DNA of 64,000 nt from Aplysia californica (taxonomy: Eukaryota; Mollusca; Gastropoda; Aplysiida; Aplysiidae): positions 412,039 through 476,038 of the forward strand of contig NW_004797316.1 of NCBI RefSeq assembly GCF_000002075.1, given 5' to 3'. Positions 1 through 12,336 of this stretch are shown here, piece by piece. The stretch's first letter is position 1; every line of letters starts with the position of its first letter. The notes below the pieces were generated by a model, which made no database searches, had not been told where the DNA came from, and saw only the letters and a program-made list of their open reading frames with translations. A program made the position numbers and the translations under genes.

Positions 1-50
<50 letters not shown>
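1..50. repeat. (GT)n microsatellite at window edge
   Basis: About 24 uninterrupted GT units open the window, so the array probably continues upstream. The apparent Cys/Val ORF across it is a product of the repeat. Confidence 0.95.
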
Positions 51-55
<5 letters not shown>

Positions 56-626
56 CATGTAAGTGGACAAGTGTGAAAATGGCAGTTATGTTGGTCAATC
101 ATTTACAAGGAGGTACCAAGATAAGGATCACAGTTAGATTTACCTGCAAACTTACTTATATTTCACATCAACATTCAACAAAAATCGATCTACTCACCAG
201 TTCCGGGGAAGAAAAAAAAATGTAAGAACACGGCTAAGTTCCTTGTAAAAGCCACTTATTTATCAGGATTTGAAGAATAGCATTACTGCGTTGCAAAACG
301 ATCGGTAACGAATACTTTTCAGCATCAACCTAACCCGCAAAACTACATTAAGAAGTACCTGAATTTCTTTCGCGCCGAATTCTGTGAATGTTTTTAACCC
401 TTTGCCTTCATAAGGGTTGAAGTTGTTTTTTTTTTCTAAAGAATAACGCTTTACAGTATGTTGGTGGTTTAGTGCCTATAAAATGACAGCTTGCACTGTA
501 TGCTTCCAAGGAAATTAAGATTGTTTCAGAATGCTTTTACGGCTGCTGGAGTAACAATATAGATTGTAAGGCGCCTATAGAGTTTGCTGTTGAGCAGGGA
601 TTTGCGGTAGTATAGTGGTAGTGGTA
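51..626. other. intergenic, nothing recognised
   Basis: AT-rich sequence with no coding signature, tRNA-like boxes or inverted repeats that I could find. Confidence 0.5.
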
Positions 627-635
627 ACAGCAGCA

Positions 636-668
<33 letters not shown>

Positions 669-700
669 GTAGTAGTAGTGGTGGTGGTGGTAGTAGTAGA
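627..700. repeat. (CAG)n/(GTA)n/(GTG)n trinucleotide repeat
   Basis: CAG units run into GTA and GTG units. The minus-strand poly-Leu ORF across it is low complexity and is not taken as a gene. Confidence 0.9.
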
Positions 701-1298
701 TACATAACTAGTCGTTTCAAAAGTGGAAGGCCTAGCCCCCCACCCCCATCCGACAAAAGGCTCCGATGTATAATAGTATGGTCCTATAAATACGTTTGTT
801 CGTTTTTTTTAAATTGTAAGATAGTATTACCCAGTACGTCCCAATTGATGCAATTTTAGATCAGAAATGTGAGCCAACCTGCTTCGACCCTGCCTTTTCA
901 GGCTAACGAGGGCTGAATTTGACACATCATCTCAGCAGACAGACGAGATACTGACTTTTTTTTTTTAAACTGTCCCCCCGAACTTAAAGCATACGCCTCA
1001 TGCCAGTAATGCCGAAAAGCCGGACCATTACACCCAAGACGCTGATCTGTAAGGACATGATGTGAATGGATGGAAGTTGCCATGGGTGTAAAAGATTGCT
1101 TTTCTACATTTCTTTTTCCTGTCTGTCTTCTTTACCGGTGCCAAACTATCGTTGTTGCACATGTACTTCAGTGTGATTTTATAACAAACGCTAAAATCGA
1201 CTAAAGACTGGACAATTTGGACTCTGCATTCCAAGTGCGAGCCACAAGCCAAATTTAGAACCACCTGCGCCACATTGATGTATGGAAATCATAGAGTA

Positions 1299-1440
1299 CA
1301 GTCGAACCTCCTGTAAAAACGGCTACATCCCCGTTCCCAACTTGCGCATTTTTAACATTATAATGACACTGTGTTCACCTCTCTAAGATAACCGCTTTCT
1401 CTCCCCGATAATGGGTGGCCGTCTTAAACAATGTCGACTG
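1299..1440. mobile_element. short MITE, TACAGTCGAAC family
   Basis: The left end reads CAGTCGAACCTCCTG and the right end is its imperfect inverse (..GTCGACTG). A TA dinucleotide flanks each side (1297-1298 and 1441-1442), as expected of Tc1/mariner-type target duplication. The element is 142 bp with no coding capacity. Related sequences lie at 12,804-12,995, 47,075 and 53,427. Confidence 0.65.
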
Positions 1441-1689
1441 TATACAAACATGTAAGATAGCTTGTGGTCTTGTATCATGTCTCTCAAGAGGGCATTGCTG
1501 AGTGGACATCTCACCCTGAAGACTGCATAAGATTGGTAAAAGTATATAGTTTTCGATCCCCTTTTCTTAAAACAAGTTAAAACCATATTTTGCGTATGAC
1601 ATCGTTGTGAGCAGATCTGGTCCCACTATAAGCGGTGACCCCTGAAGGGCATTCTAGGTCAAAGAAGTTCCCAAATGGAGGGAGGTTAA

Positions 1690-2720
1690 GTTTACTTTTA
1701 CATGAGGTTGGAGTGCAGACGAGAGGCACAAACTGGCACAAGCCCAAGCCTTTCTACGAGTCAGCGCAGACGAGACGAACCCTCTACATAAGAAAGTGGG
1801 ACGGCAAATGACGTCAAGGCTAAAGAGGGGCACAGAATGGATGACTCAAGCCACGAACACCATCAACGAGTGCTGTCAGATGCAAGACATCAGGAGAGGC
1901 AGGGATTGGGTGGGGGTCAAAGATGCGCTCGGATAGTACACAACAGTGAAGGCAACATAGGGTAGAGAAGGTCGCAACTGGCCACTTGGAGCTACAAACG
2001 CTGAAATTGAAACCTGACAGAAGAGAATAGCGAACATGGAGATGCTGTGATCTTCACGGAGGGTTCAGTCAACAGAGGAGTCAAATCGGGCTGGGCCTTC
2101 AGTGTCAGAGTTAATGGGATAGTAGTGAAAGAGCAAAGTGAAGCAACTGCACTGACAACATCAAGTATGTGTACGGAGATAAAGCCACAAATTAGGCTCT
2201 ACACTGGATCAAGAACACAAGCCATCAGCGAGCAGTAATCATTACTGACTCTATGATGAGCACACTACAGAAGGTACAGAAAGGGAGGTATGCGGACTGG
2301 AAGGCTACGATCAGGGAGAGCAGCCCGGACAGAGTGGCCTGGATCTTTTGCCCGGGCCACACGAGGGTAACCGGCAACGAGAGAGCAAACTGGCTGGAGA
2401 AGCAAAACTGGGAGGGAATTTGACACTGAACCTACCAACCGTCCTAACCCGTTGTAAGTGAAAATTTGAGGAAGAATAGGGCGGATAGCGGTTCCCATAC
2501 TCTAGGGAGACTGAAGGAGAAGGGGATCCAAAGAGGAGAAGGGAAACATAGCCACCTGTGCGGACGAGTCCGACGGATCTCCAACCAGATAATGATAGAG
2601 ACTATAAGCAGACAGACTTTGGGATGGATCCAGAAGAGGGGGGGGGGGGGGAGGGCAGAGATAGACATGTTTCGACTGCAGTGACCCCAACACAGTGGAG
2701 AAGTAAGACAAGTATGAGGT
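1690..2720 (+). mobile_element. I-type non-LTR retrotransposon fragment with RNase H (decayed)
   Basis: Translated pieces match the better-preserved minus-strand copy at 27,111-28,208. They share an RNase H start 'FTEGSVNRGVKSGWAFS', a DSMMST-like segment, a 'FCPGH' segment with a following Asn-Glu-Arg-Ala, and a 'RRISNQIM' tail. RNase H domains at the end of ORF2 are typical of the I group of LINEs. The reading frame changes several times and the catalytic Asp of the first motif is followed by Glu, so this copy is dead. It is 5'-truncated, with no endonuclease or reverse transcriptase part seen. Confidence 0.75.
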
Positions 2721-2883
2721 TGGAGTATGACAGCTAAATATTTCTGTCTGTCTGTATATCGTTTATTGTGCACTGTTCATCAGCTTAATATAAATGTAAA
2801 CACCCCCACCCCCAAGAAAAAAGGAAAACAGAAAAAAAATGGAAAAGAAATACATTGTATTAACTGACAAATAATTAAATAAC

Positions 2884-2909
2884 TTGACTGACTGACTGAC
2901 TGACTGACC
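2884..2909. repeat. (GACT)n tetranucleotide repeat
   Basis: About six GACT/TGAC units in a row in an AT-rich context. Confidence 0.85.
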
Positions 2910-3269
2910 AATGAATTAAAGAATTAATAAATTAAATAAATGTATTAGTAAATGAACGACTTTTTTTTTCTAAAGAAGCAGACCCGATCTTCCCTTTTCA
3001 GATGAATAGTAGCCTCAAGCTGGACACACTATAATCACGATATGGTGGCAGATGTGCGCTTGCTCATTGAGACTGAAATAATACATGCCTATCCGACAAA
3101 GGAAAAAAAAAAAGGAATTGACTATAATTGGAGACAATCTAGGTTTCACTTTGTGAACTTTGTGTGCACAGTACAGTATGTGTTCAGCTCAAAGACTCAT
3201 CATGGTTATGTTTATTGAGACCGGTCACTTTGCCGAGGGGTTTTTTTTCAGTCTAGGGAGCTTTGTACG

Positions 3270-3452
3270 CCCCTATCGATACAATCTAGATGATTTAGGA
3301 GGCGGGTTTCCAACCCTGCCTTGCAGGGCCTACATTGGTTGAAAGGAATACAACCCACCAGAAAGACCGAGATACGCAATAAAACGTATCTCCACTCAGG
3401 AATCGAACTCAGGTATCCTGCGTACGACAGCGAAGCGCACCACAGACGCCAG
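3270..3452 (-). mobile_element. tRNA-derived SINE, family D
   Basis: Read on the minus strand, the head begins GGCGTCTGTGGTGCG and carries a box-B-like GAGTTCGATTCC (3,399-3,410). These are internal RNA polymerase III promoter elements of a tRNA-derived SINE. The body continues to the conserved 'atttaggaggcgggtttcc' segment. A second copy lies at 5,935-6,120 and a weaker one at 6,200-6,380. Confidence 0.65.
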
Positions 3453-4795
3453 GTCCAGCTTGCCATGTTTGACAGTGAAACTCAAATTAGTATGTTTCGA
3501 AGACATCTGTAGATCTAGTGCTTACGTCTTGTATTCTTTCAATTTTTATTTGTGGAGTCTTAACCTTAGACCCTCTCAAGACAATGTACGATGGCTTAAA
3601 GATGGACTCTCGAAATGAACGTCCATCTGCATTTATTGGTTCAGGGGGGTGGGGGGTAGAAACCTAAAAACTCTTGAATAAAATCAAGGGACTAAAACAC
3701 AAATTGTTTACCATTCTCAAATGACTTTCCAGAACGAGTAGAAAGCGCGTATAAAACACATCTTAAAATCGCAAGCAATGACTGCAGAAAGCAATATAAA
3801 GAGTTAAGGGAACCTCCCAGTGCAACAGATGTGTACGTATTGACGAAATCTTGGCTGGGCTTGGCACACCAAATCCCTCCCTGTAGGCTGTGTTCAATAG
3901 CAATGTTTTTCTTTACCTCAATATTGATCACATATTATATCGTCCAAACTTGATGTCTGTGTAGGATGAGAGAGATAGTACACAACTTGAGAACAGAAAC
4001 ACAGTAGAATAGGCAGGGGAAACCAGAGATGGAGCTTGCAGGGTGCTGCTGGAAACCTTGATAAAGATAGCAGGCTACACTTCAAGATGTACATCACTCT
4101 AAAAAGGCATCCTCATTAAATCGAGCACAATACTATAGAACCGCTGAAGGCGCTGTTGAGAACGGTTAGATTCGTTTCTCAAATAGTGCTGTTTCTGTTG
4201 AGGTGTTTTTTTTCTAGGGGGGGGGGGGGGAAGAGTTGTTGTTGTTTTAGTTTTAGTTTGTTACTTAGATCTAGATGTTGCTTTTTGTTGGGGGGGGGTT
4301 GTTTATGTTTGTTTGTTCATTTATTTGTTAGTTAGGGAGGAATATTCTTTGTTCCAACTATCTGTATCTTTGTGCATATGATACGCCACTCCCTTTAAAA
4401 ATGCATTGTCGTGCATGTATCGAAAGGGCAAAAATAATACTGTATGTAATTCTTGTCACTGGCAGTTTCAGTATTTCACATGAAGTAATAATTCATCTTG
4501 ACATGTACTTTTTTTTTTTTTACCTTTGCACGCCTTTTAAAACCACATTAAGCATTATAATACATAAGAAGTCCAGTTACTAGGAGATAAAATTATTTTG
4601 TCAAGGATCAAAATAGCTTTAAAAGCATGGTGAGGTGGGCTTGCTGAACGTTACACTTTGGATTACTGTCACGGCAGATTATTTAATTGTTATTTATGAA
4701 GTGAAGAGATGCCTTGATTATCTATTCTCTGTGAAGTTCACTTTGTTTGCGTCGGCTTGTGCTTTGAAAATTGACAGATTGATTTCGCCATACAC

Positions 4796-4936
4796 ACACG
4801 CGCGCGCGCTTTGTGTGTGAGTGTATGAGAGTGAGAGCGTGCGTGTGTAATCTCTCTCTCTCTCGCTCTTGTTTCTCTGTTTCTCTCTCTTGTTTCTCTG
4901 TTTCTCTCTCTTGTTTCTCTGTTTCTCTCTTATTCT
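4796..4936. repeat. CA/GT and CT-rich repeats with 21-bp unit
   Basis: An alternating CACACGCGCG/GTGTGT stretch is followed by repeats of a unit close to TGTTTCTCTCTCTTGTTTC. The ORFs over it are simple-sequence products. Confidence 0.85.
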
Positions 4937-5066
4937 GTTACTTAAGCTTTAAAAAAAAACCAAAAAAACTAAAGAGGCATGGTACAGAGTTCTAGATAAT
5001 AGCAATTCTCCCAACAATTCCTGAGAAATCTTGTTCGGTTTTGTTTGGGAGAATAAAGAAAAGCAC

Positions 5067-5200
5067 ATCGACACAATAACGTTATCATAGTGCTGGGAAA
5101 AGTAAGACAGACAGACAGAGAGAGAGACAGACAGTCAACAACAGAAGGCAAGTACAGAAATAAGTCCTACCACTACCAGGGGCGTCCTCCAACCACCCGT
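5067..5200. repeat. local dispersed repeat, copy 1
   Basis: Carries 'aagcacatcgacacaataa', an AGACAGACAG tract and 'gtcctccaaccacccg'. The same order recurs at 5,640-5,890 and more weakly at 6,985-7,110. The family is unknown. Confidence 0.55.
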
Positions 5201-5639
5201 TTGAGATATCTACAGAGGATTCCCTCAGCTAACCTCCTAACAAAACACTTTCCATTATTTACTCTGCTAGTACATGTACCACGTTTGAGGTGAGCAACAC
5301 GTCTAATAATGTGCTCATAAAGATGGTCCCCTTGTCATCTTTTGCTAGCATGAGAGATTACATCTCGATCTTTTGAATATATGGAATGCTTTTACAGTAG
5401 TCACCAATAAAATACTTATTTCCAAGTACAAATTAATATGTCGAATATACGTTTTGGAGAGATGAACTTTTGCAGGAAAATGTGTCATACAACAGCATCA
5501 TAATCATATGTTCTTTCCATGCAGTGGTTTAATTAAAAACAGTAGAAGTTGAGAACAACCTGACCACTCGGAGTCTAAGTGGTGATATGAACCTACGCTT
5601 TTTTTTAACCAAAAGTTTTCACAAATCCAAGACAGGGAA

Positions 5640-5890
5640 ACGAAAACGGTAATTCAGTGCAGAGAAAGAGACACAAACAGAGGGAAATAAAAAAGTACGA
5701 CCTATCAGTAGTGCCCTCCAACCACCCGCCTCTGCAGCAGGACCCAGTTTTCTGCATGTTGCAACAAAGAGAAGCACATCGATACACTAAATGTAACGCT
5801 CATATAATGCTGGAAAGCAAGACATGCAGACAGAAACAAAAGAGGAACGGTAAAAAGAAGAAAAATATTATCACAACAAGTGCCACAAGC
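5640..5890. repeat. local dispersed repeat, copy 2
   Basis: Shares 'agaagcacatcgatacac', 'ataatgctggaaagcaag' and 'ccctccaaccacccg' with the copy at 5,067-5,200. No coding signal is evident. Confidence 0.55.
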
Positions 5891-5934
5891 TTTGTATTTT
5901 TTTTAATGTAAATGTTTATACTATACGCCCCCAG

Positions 5935-6120
5935 TAACACAATTTACATTATTTAGGAGGTGGATTTCAACCCTGCTTGTCATGGCCAACCCAGGCTGAG
6001 AGGGATAATACAACATCCAGGCAGGAACACAGAGATACTCCCTAAAAATTCTCATCACTCGGAAATCGAACTAGGGTCTCCTGCATGTGACAACGAAAGT
6101 GCCTAACCACAGACACTGGA
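5935..6120 (-). mobile_element. tRNA-derived SINE, family D
   Basis: Same layout as the copy at 3,270-3,452: 'atttaggaggtggatttc' body, 'aatcgaactagggtctcc' (box B inverted) and 'cctaaccacagacactgg' (head inverted). Confidence 0.65.
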
Positions 6121-6199
6121 ACAAATTTAGCAGATCGGACCAGTTCATTCAGATCAGACTAAGAACGCAACCAACAGACTGATTGGTTGTACATATTTC

Positions 6200-6380
6200 A
6201 CGCCCCTATCAACACAAATTTAGATCAATTAGGGCAAATGGGATACGGCATTCCAGCAGTCATACGCTGACACTAAGTGATACTCAGTCAAATAACTCCT
6301 CAACAAGGAGGACTCGCGAATTCTGCAAGCACAAGCAAAAAGCCTAACCATTACGTCACAGACGCTAGCCGCAACACACT
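6200..6380 (-). mobile_element. degenerate SINE of family D
   Basis: Retains 'cacgcccctatcaacaca', 'ttagatcaattaggg' and a final 'cctaaccattacgtcacagacgc', but the box-B part is unrecognisable. Confidence 0.4.
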
Positions 6381-8114
6381 GACTCAACGCCTCCAGGAGT
6401 ACACGAAAAACTTAAGAAGACGAGTGTGCAGTGTACCAGCGCAACCAAGACGTCATGAATTCTGAGCATCAACATACATAGCAGTATCTTCATGTAGTCT
6501 GAAGAAAAGCAGCTTGCGCAAAAATTTTATGGAGATCTGGAGGACCTTCAAAGTTCAAAGAACATAAAAAAGTACCATGCACACGCAGGTGTAGAGTATC
6601 GAAAACTCTCCACACAAACGAAGTTAAAGAAGGACGCAATGAGATTTAAATTAGTCATTAGCACCACAGTCCATAGCTGAATGTGGCACCAGCTGCTGAG
6701 CGAACGGCCCACAGTGTCGACTTATGAGCCTACAATCAGAGGGGCAAAGATGCAAGCTAATAAAACATTCCTCTACTTATATTATGTCATTGTTCTTGAA
6801 GTAAGTAATTTCAAAAGCAGAACATTCGGTCCCCTGTCAGGACACTGAGCAAAGAAAGAGAAAGGAATCATTCCAAGAAAGTTGACGACCCTCTCCCACG
6901 AGAATTCTGAACCTGTTAAAATGCTATTTGAATTAGCATGAGGCACACCAAATTAGTAACCCCCTGCACTACACTGGCCCACTCTTGTAGTAAACAAAGA
7001 CACATCAACACAATACAAGTCAATAAATGCCAGGAAAATGCAAAACTTGGCCACAGAAAAAAAAGGAGAGTAAAGAAGTAAGATTTACTAGTGGCATTGC
7101 CCCCACTGGTAAGCCAACAAAAAATATTAAATTTCTCATCAACATGAGGATTACTGAAACATTTATTCATTTCCAGACATGTATCACAGAAAAAGTATCA
7201 ATGTTTATATATACAAGTAACTGTGAGGGATCATGATTACATTACATGAATACGTACAGGCACTCTATGCATTACAAACAACCTGAAAATACCTGAATAT
7301 TATGAGCCAAAAGCTCTCCAGTACATATAAAAATCACATAGTACATGCATGTACAACGGTTCAAAATAACGAAACAGAAATCTACTTTGTGGAGCACATC
7401 GAAACGAAAGCAATCTGAAATTTTTTTTAAAATCTGGACTTATCTGTAATCCATGGACTACCTGTATTCTAAAACAAATGCAAAGTTTTGGTCAACAAAA
7501 AACAACAAACACCTGGTGAGTTCCACTGAGAGTGAGAGTGTGCTGGAGTAAATAAGCTCAATAATTCTGTTTCAAAATGGGTCACAATTATAGACCCAGG
7601 TCATTCTGAATCTGTGAAGTTTACAATGCTACTGACACACAGGTCTACAACAATGTCAGCACTTCGTGAATAAAAATATTTACAGCATACAAAAAGAAGA
7701 AACAGTCCTTAAGTTACCATAAACAAAGCAGAAGGCCAGCAAACAGATTCAAGAAGGGTTTTTTTTAAAGCACAATCAGCAAATCACACTATAGCACCAC
7801 CTACTAATTACCCACCAGCAAATTCTGGACATTCACTGAATTCTGAGCCAAAAGTTGGAATAAACAAGGCAAACAGACAAAAAAAATGCTTTGGTAAGGA
7901 CAGAAACTAGAACTTGAAGAAGAAAACCCTACATGGACATCTTTGGGAATTACCAGGATACCATTCGTATGAACAAAATGCATCAACAACTAATTTATTC
8001 CCTCCTGCAGAATGTCACTCAGAAAATCAAACAAGAGCTCCAAAGAAGTATTAAGCTCTCTTTATATCTCAATGATCGTTTAGCATATATGTGTCACGGC
8101 GCTGTGGAATCAGG
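6381..8114. other. intergenic, largely unrecognised
   Basis: AT-rich DNA. Only a weak third copy of the local repeat of 5,067 (6,985-7,110, 'aaagacacatcaacacaat') is recognisable. No exon-like coding stretch was found. Confidence 0.45.
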
Positions 8115-8420
8115 CTCTCACCATTTTTTGGGCATGTGGAGTTATTGGTATCATCTGCTGAAAGCTTATTCATTTGTTTTGCTTTCAATTTAAAAAATAT
8201 GCATTTATCTTAAATAGAATTAATGATATTTGCTATTGAAGGAGGTGAGGTCGCCTAGTTTAAGTGGTGAAATTAGCTAGAAAATGGCCACCAAAGTTTG
8301 GCAATTTCAATAGCTAAAGAGTCTTTGAAAACTGAAAAATGACATATTTTGTGCCTTTAATCGTTTTCCAGTAAAATTCACATGAAAATATTTTTTTGTA
8401 AGAACATAAAAGGGTTTGAG
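8115..8420. repeat. dispersed repeat F, copy 1
   Basis: Matches 18,270-18,580 over about 300 bp, for example 'ggagttattggtatcat', 'gagaaaatggccaccaa' and 'attgaaggag'. Neither copy shows terminal repeats or an ORF, so its class is unknown. Confidence 0.65.
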
Positions 8421-9384
8421 CCTTGAGCCAAAAAACATTTTTTGATAAAAAATTGCTTAACTGGCGGAAGAATGCGTTTCTCTGATTTCGTTATTTTGAT
8501 GAGCGCCTGATTTTCCCACGATGCCTCACATATTTCTTTCCACAGAAAAGAGATGATTTTTACTATTATCATCAAAATTTTCAAAAGCAGACACTGATAA
8601 GCAGAAAACAGGTATGGGATAGCATGAATACAGGAATAAGTCAAGAAGGAATAACACAGACCCAAAAAAAGATGCAAACAACACTCCCTCCCCTTAAGAA
8701 AAAGTTCAAAACTGGAGAGAGGACAATGTTATTAAATATGTGTGCAACAGTATCTTGAGTTGACCACAAACTAGCCTTTTCGTGAGACATGTGTTCAGGT
8801 AGAAACCATAGAAACACTAATAAAAATTATTTTTTTAAAGACAGCCAATTTCTACTGAAATTTAGTTTCTCAAAACACTACATATTGGTTCATAAATTAT
8901 GGTCAGCACTCACTTCTTTTGTGTCCATGAAAATGTTCAAACTGTGGACTAAGACATTAAATACAATGCCAGATGTACTTCCTATTGAAGATTGTAACAG
9001 AATAAGCATAAGCCTAAGAAAAATTGAAGAAACACTTATGGTAGGCATAATAACATATTATATGTTTGATGTGAATATGTCTTTGAGAAGTACATCAAAA
9101 CCTAGACTTGATATTTTTTTTTTTAAGTACGGAATTTCTTGAGTGTAACAGACACTGTTCATGTATTACATTGTAGATGTATTCTGGCACTAAAATAGAT
9201 TTGTACTTTTTGTACTTTTTCATAGAGATTTCAGGGTAATGTTTATAAAGTTTCGAGAAAATATGTGAATATTCACGATTATATTAGACACATAAAGTTA
9301 AATTTGGAGGAATTACTTCACAGAGAATTGTGTGCCAGGTGGATAAAGTTGCAAAATTACAGCTTTCTATTACATGCGCAGATA

Positions 9385-11108
9385 CAGGGTGTCCAGCAAT
9401 ATTTCCTGAAAAAATTTACTACCTGGAAAAAAATTTACTACCCAGCAAATCAAGCCCCACACCAGCTCGAAAAAGGGAGTTAATTAGCACATTCAATAAC
9501 ATATATATTATTATTACATAACATATGGAACGAAAAGAACACACAACAAAGTCCAGTCGACAAAATAAAGGATTGACAGACGATCACAAGCTTGCTCGCA
9601 GCTAGATTTAGTTTTAGTAAGGTTTTTACGGCGCTCACAACTGCATAGGTGATATGAGCGACAAGGGGTGGATGTCAACAGAGAAGTCCAAATGGAGAAT
9701 CAAGCTTCGACTATCAAGGCACCCCAGAAACAGTAGTTCACAAGCGTGACAAACAAACAAAAGAAGCAGAGGAAAATGACGATAGTAAAGAAGAGGACAG
9801 AAAAGGCAGCAGTTCCCCCTCTGCTGGTCCAGCACAGTATAAGCATGACATTGATAAATCAGCCCATATTTACAATTCTACTGTGCATGAGAACATGTTA
9901 ATATCCTCCCTTTGGGAATGGCCTAAAGACGTTTCAGTCAGTAGCACTGCACTGGGGGTGGTGGGAGGGGGAGGGGGGGTAGATTTATACCTAATGTGTA
10001 CACACAAGGTGACAGCCAAACCGGTTTCTCCATTTTCCTAGGCCATGTTACACAACAACAATGCGCGCACACACACACACACACGTAAAATGACTCGAGT
10101 AAACCTATTCAGTGTGAGAGGTGTAAGAACTGTGAGAGGGCAAGAGGCAGTGACACTGAAAACCTGCTAGTTTTGAACAGAAAGCTAAAATATTGTTCCA
10201 ATTTACTATCACCCAACAAATGAAACGCGAACACTTAATTTCAATAACACGGCTTACAAGGTATGAAGGATCCCGATTCCATACAAGGCATGCACCAACG
10301 TGCGCTTGGCAGAGGGCTCTAAATCTAATCAAAATTCTGACATTTGCTTACAGTTTTTGTCCTCTGGTGTTGCCTTCAGCCGCCCCCGAGTGTATCTCTA
10401 AAAAAAAAATCAATAATCCCTGCCCTACTCCGTAGTCCTATACTTTACAACGTTCAGACTTTTTAATGAACTTTGGTGACCCCAACAAACGCCGGTGCTC
10501 ACCGATACCGTACCTTATAGTGCCTCGTGCGAAGGTTCACTGACCTGTCACGTTGGCGAACCCGACAATCTGAAATTCGGACGAAGCTTTATTTTCTCTC
10601 CCCCCCCCCCCCCCCCCCCACACACACAAGTGACAGCACGGTGAAGAGTCTGAGTAGCCTAATTATTAAATTCTATTTGCATGGCGACACAGCATTTATA
10701 CTGTTCAACCTGCATATTACAAATGTTGCGTTATCAGTTTATCTTCGCCAAATTTCAGGGTGGTAACGAAAGCGAAAGTAGATCTTGATTTTCCCGATCG
10801 AGCCTCGGTGTCACATACACTTCAACCTGCCGCCATAGCGGCTTTTCGCGTGAAACGTACTCTCGGACGGGGAAAAGGTGAACGACTATTATATCACAAT
10901 CGCGACCGGCAACAACGGTGTCATGTACCGCGGCTAGGGCTCACTGAAAAGTTTTGCTGGCTTCATCACTCAGTATGCAGGCTAATTTACGACCGTTTAC
11001 CAAATTTTTACTACCTTCAAGGTAAATTTACTACCATTTACGACCTTTACGACCAGGGCGCCGAATTTACGACTTTTTTACGACTTTACGACTTTGCTGG
11101 ACACCCTG
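9385..11108. mobile_element. non-autonomous TIR DNA transposon (hAT-like ends)
   Basis: The ends form a perfect 15-bp inverted repeat, CAGGGTGTCCAGCAA (9,385-9,399) against its inverse (11,094-11,108). The 5-bp AGATA is duplicated at 9,380-9,384 and 11,109-11,113. The uninterrupted related locus near 20,355 has a single AGATA, which confirms the boundaries. Subterminal regions repeat TTTACTACC and TTTACGACC, about eight times on the right side. No transposase ORF is present. A family C SINE is nested inside (9,608-9,955). The CAGGG ends suggest hAT, but 5 bp is short for that superfamily. Confidence 0.85.
9608..9955 (-). mobile_element. SINE family C, minus strand
   Basis: Inverse of the copies at 38,612-39,007 and 39,425-39,826. 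It shows 'ttttacggcgctcacaac' at its 3' end (here on the left) and 'ctttgggaatggcc' near the 5' end. It lies inside the inverted-repeat element of 9,385-11,108, so it inserted after that element formed or was carried by it. Confidence 0.75.
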
Positions 11109-12178
11109 AGATACCATCTTTTCTGAGTATCTGCACCAATGTTATGTCGTTGATGTTCCAAAAGTTCGACAGCTTTTGTTGCGCCGGGGTTTTTTTAATT
11201 GATTTTTTTTCATTTGCACTTGTCCAAATAATTTTACAATTTAGCATTGCCGACTTCAGCGCGTTTAACGAAATAACCAGACAAGTTACAACGTCCATTC
11301 TTTTTTGAGTCTCAAGAGCAGAAATGCATGTTTTGGGTGCATTAAATGATAATTACCATAAATACAAGGATACACCTAAAACTGTACGTTGAAAAGTACC
11401 AAAAATTACATCAGCCCAGACAGAGCGGCGACGGGGAGCTGACCCCATGATCCCGACATGATAAGGCGCTCGGCGGGGAACCCCCTCCCCTGAAACTAAA
11501 ATTTCACTGCCGGTGCGCAGTGACGTACAGAACATTATTATTTCTGAACTGTAACGAGACCTGCTCAACTGAGAAATTTATCTCTGAACTTTCAGGGTAA
11601 AGAAATTTTATGTATTGTCCAACTTACTCATAGATCATACAAAAAAAATGTCATACAGCAGTTACTTTTTATAAATGAAACTGCACTCTTAAAGATAGCT
11701 GTTAAATATATGAAAATAAAAAAAACACTTTTTTTCAAGACTTAAAAACACAACACTTATTACCAAATAATAAGCTCTTGCTTTAGCTCACTATCAATTT
11801 CGCAAGCAGAAGATTACTTAATTATGGAAAGACCAAACTGTATACCACTTTAATAAACTTTAATACAAAACACAGCACATGAATAATATATTCTCCAGAA
11901 AACGGTGTCTCCATTCACTTCTCAACATATTGATTTAATCAATTTAAATCTAGCAAATTTTCAAAACTATGTAAACATTATTTCAACCTCATTACAAAAA
12001 AAATAATGATGGTCAATGTGTCATTTTTAAATATTTCAATCTGAGGCAGAGCATAAAGAAAATTTGCAATGCTCTGTTCAACTAAAGAACGACCTAAATA
12101 CAGCTGTAAGCTGTACCATAAGGTTTGAAGGTGCGAACTTCATTATTGCAATCTTTGGCAACATCTGCTGTCCACATT

Positions 12179-12336
12179 TTAGTTTTGTTTTTTCTCTGCC
12201 TCATTGTAGGACGGGGGTGGTCCAGTGTTGAAGCCATATGCTGGTGGGGCCATCGCCTGGGCAGCTGGAGCGTAGAAATTGTGAGCGTTAGAGGGGTCAT
12301 AGTACGCACTGGCAGCTGCCTCCTGTGCTTTGGCAT
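12179..12336 (-). CDS. WBP2: WBP2 coding exon 7 and stop
   Basis: Encodes '[20 protein letters not shown]' to the C-terminus 'EAEKKQN' and a TAA stop, with two further PPxY motifs. The acceptor is gtattacag. No canonical AATAAA is evident close downstream. ATTAAA variants on the minus strand near 11,850-11,866 could mark the transcript end. Confidence 0.96.

Larger units (their letters stand above)
9095..11530. repeat. dispersed repeat G, copy 1, split by an insertion
   Basis: The 9,095-9,384 and 11,114-11,530 parts together match the uninterrupted copy at 20,079-20,775. Between them sits the 1.72-kb element at 9,385-11,108. The right end carries a GC-rich stretch with 'gataaggcgctcggcgg'. 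No reliable coding region is seen. Confidence 0.8.

Noticed and set aside
3250-3512. Possible intact tRNA gene at the SINE head
   Set aside because: Box A and box B are present, but the cloverleaf does not close and the sequence continues into a shared SINE body.
10760-11308. 182-codon plus-strand ORF with protein-like start
   Set aside because: It crosses the right end of the inverted-repeat element into repeat G, so it cannot be one ancestral gene, and it shows no family signature.
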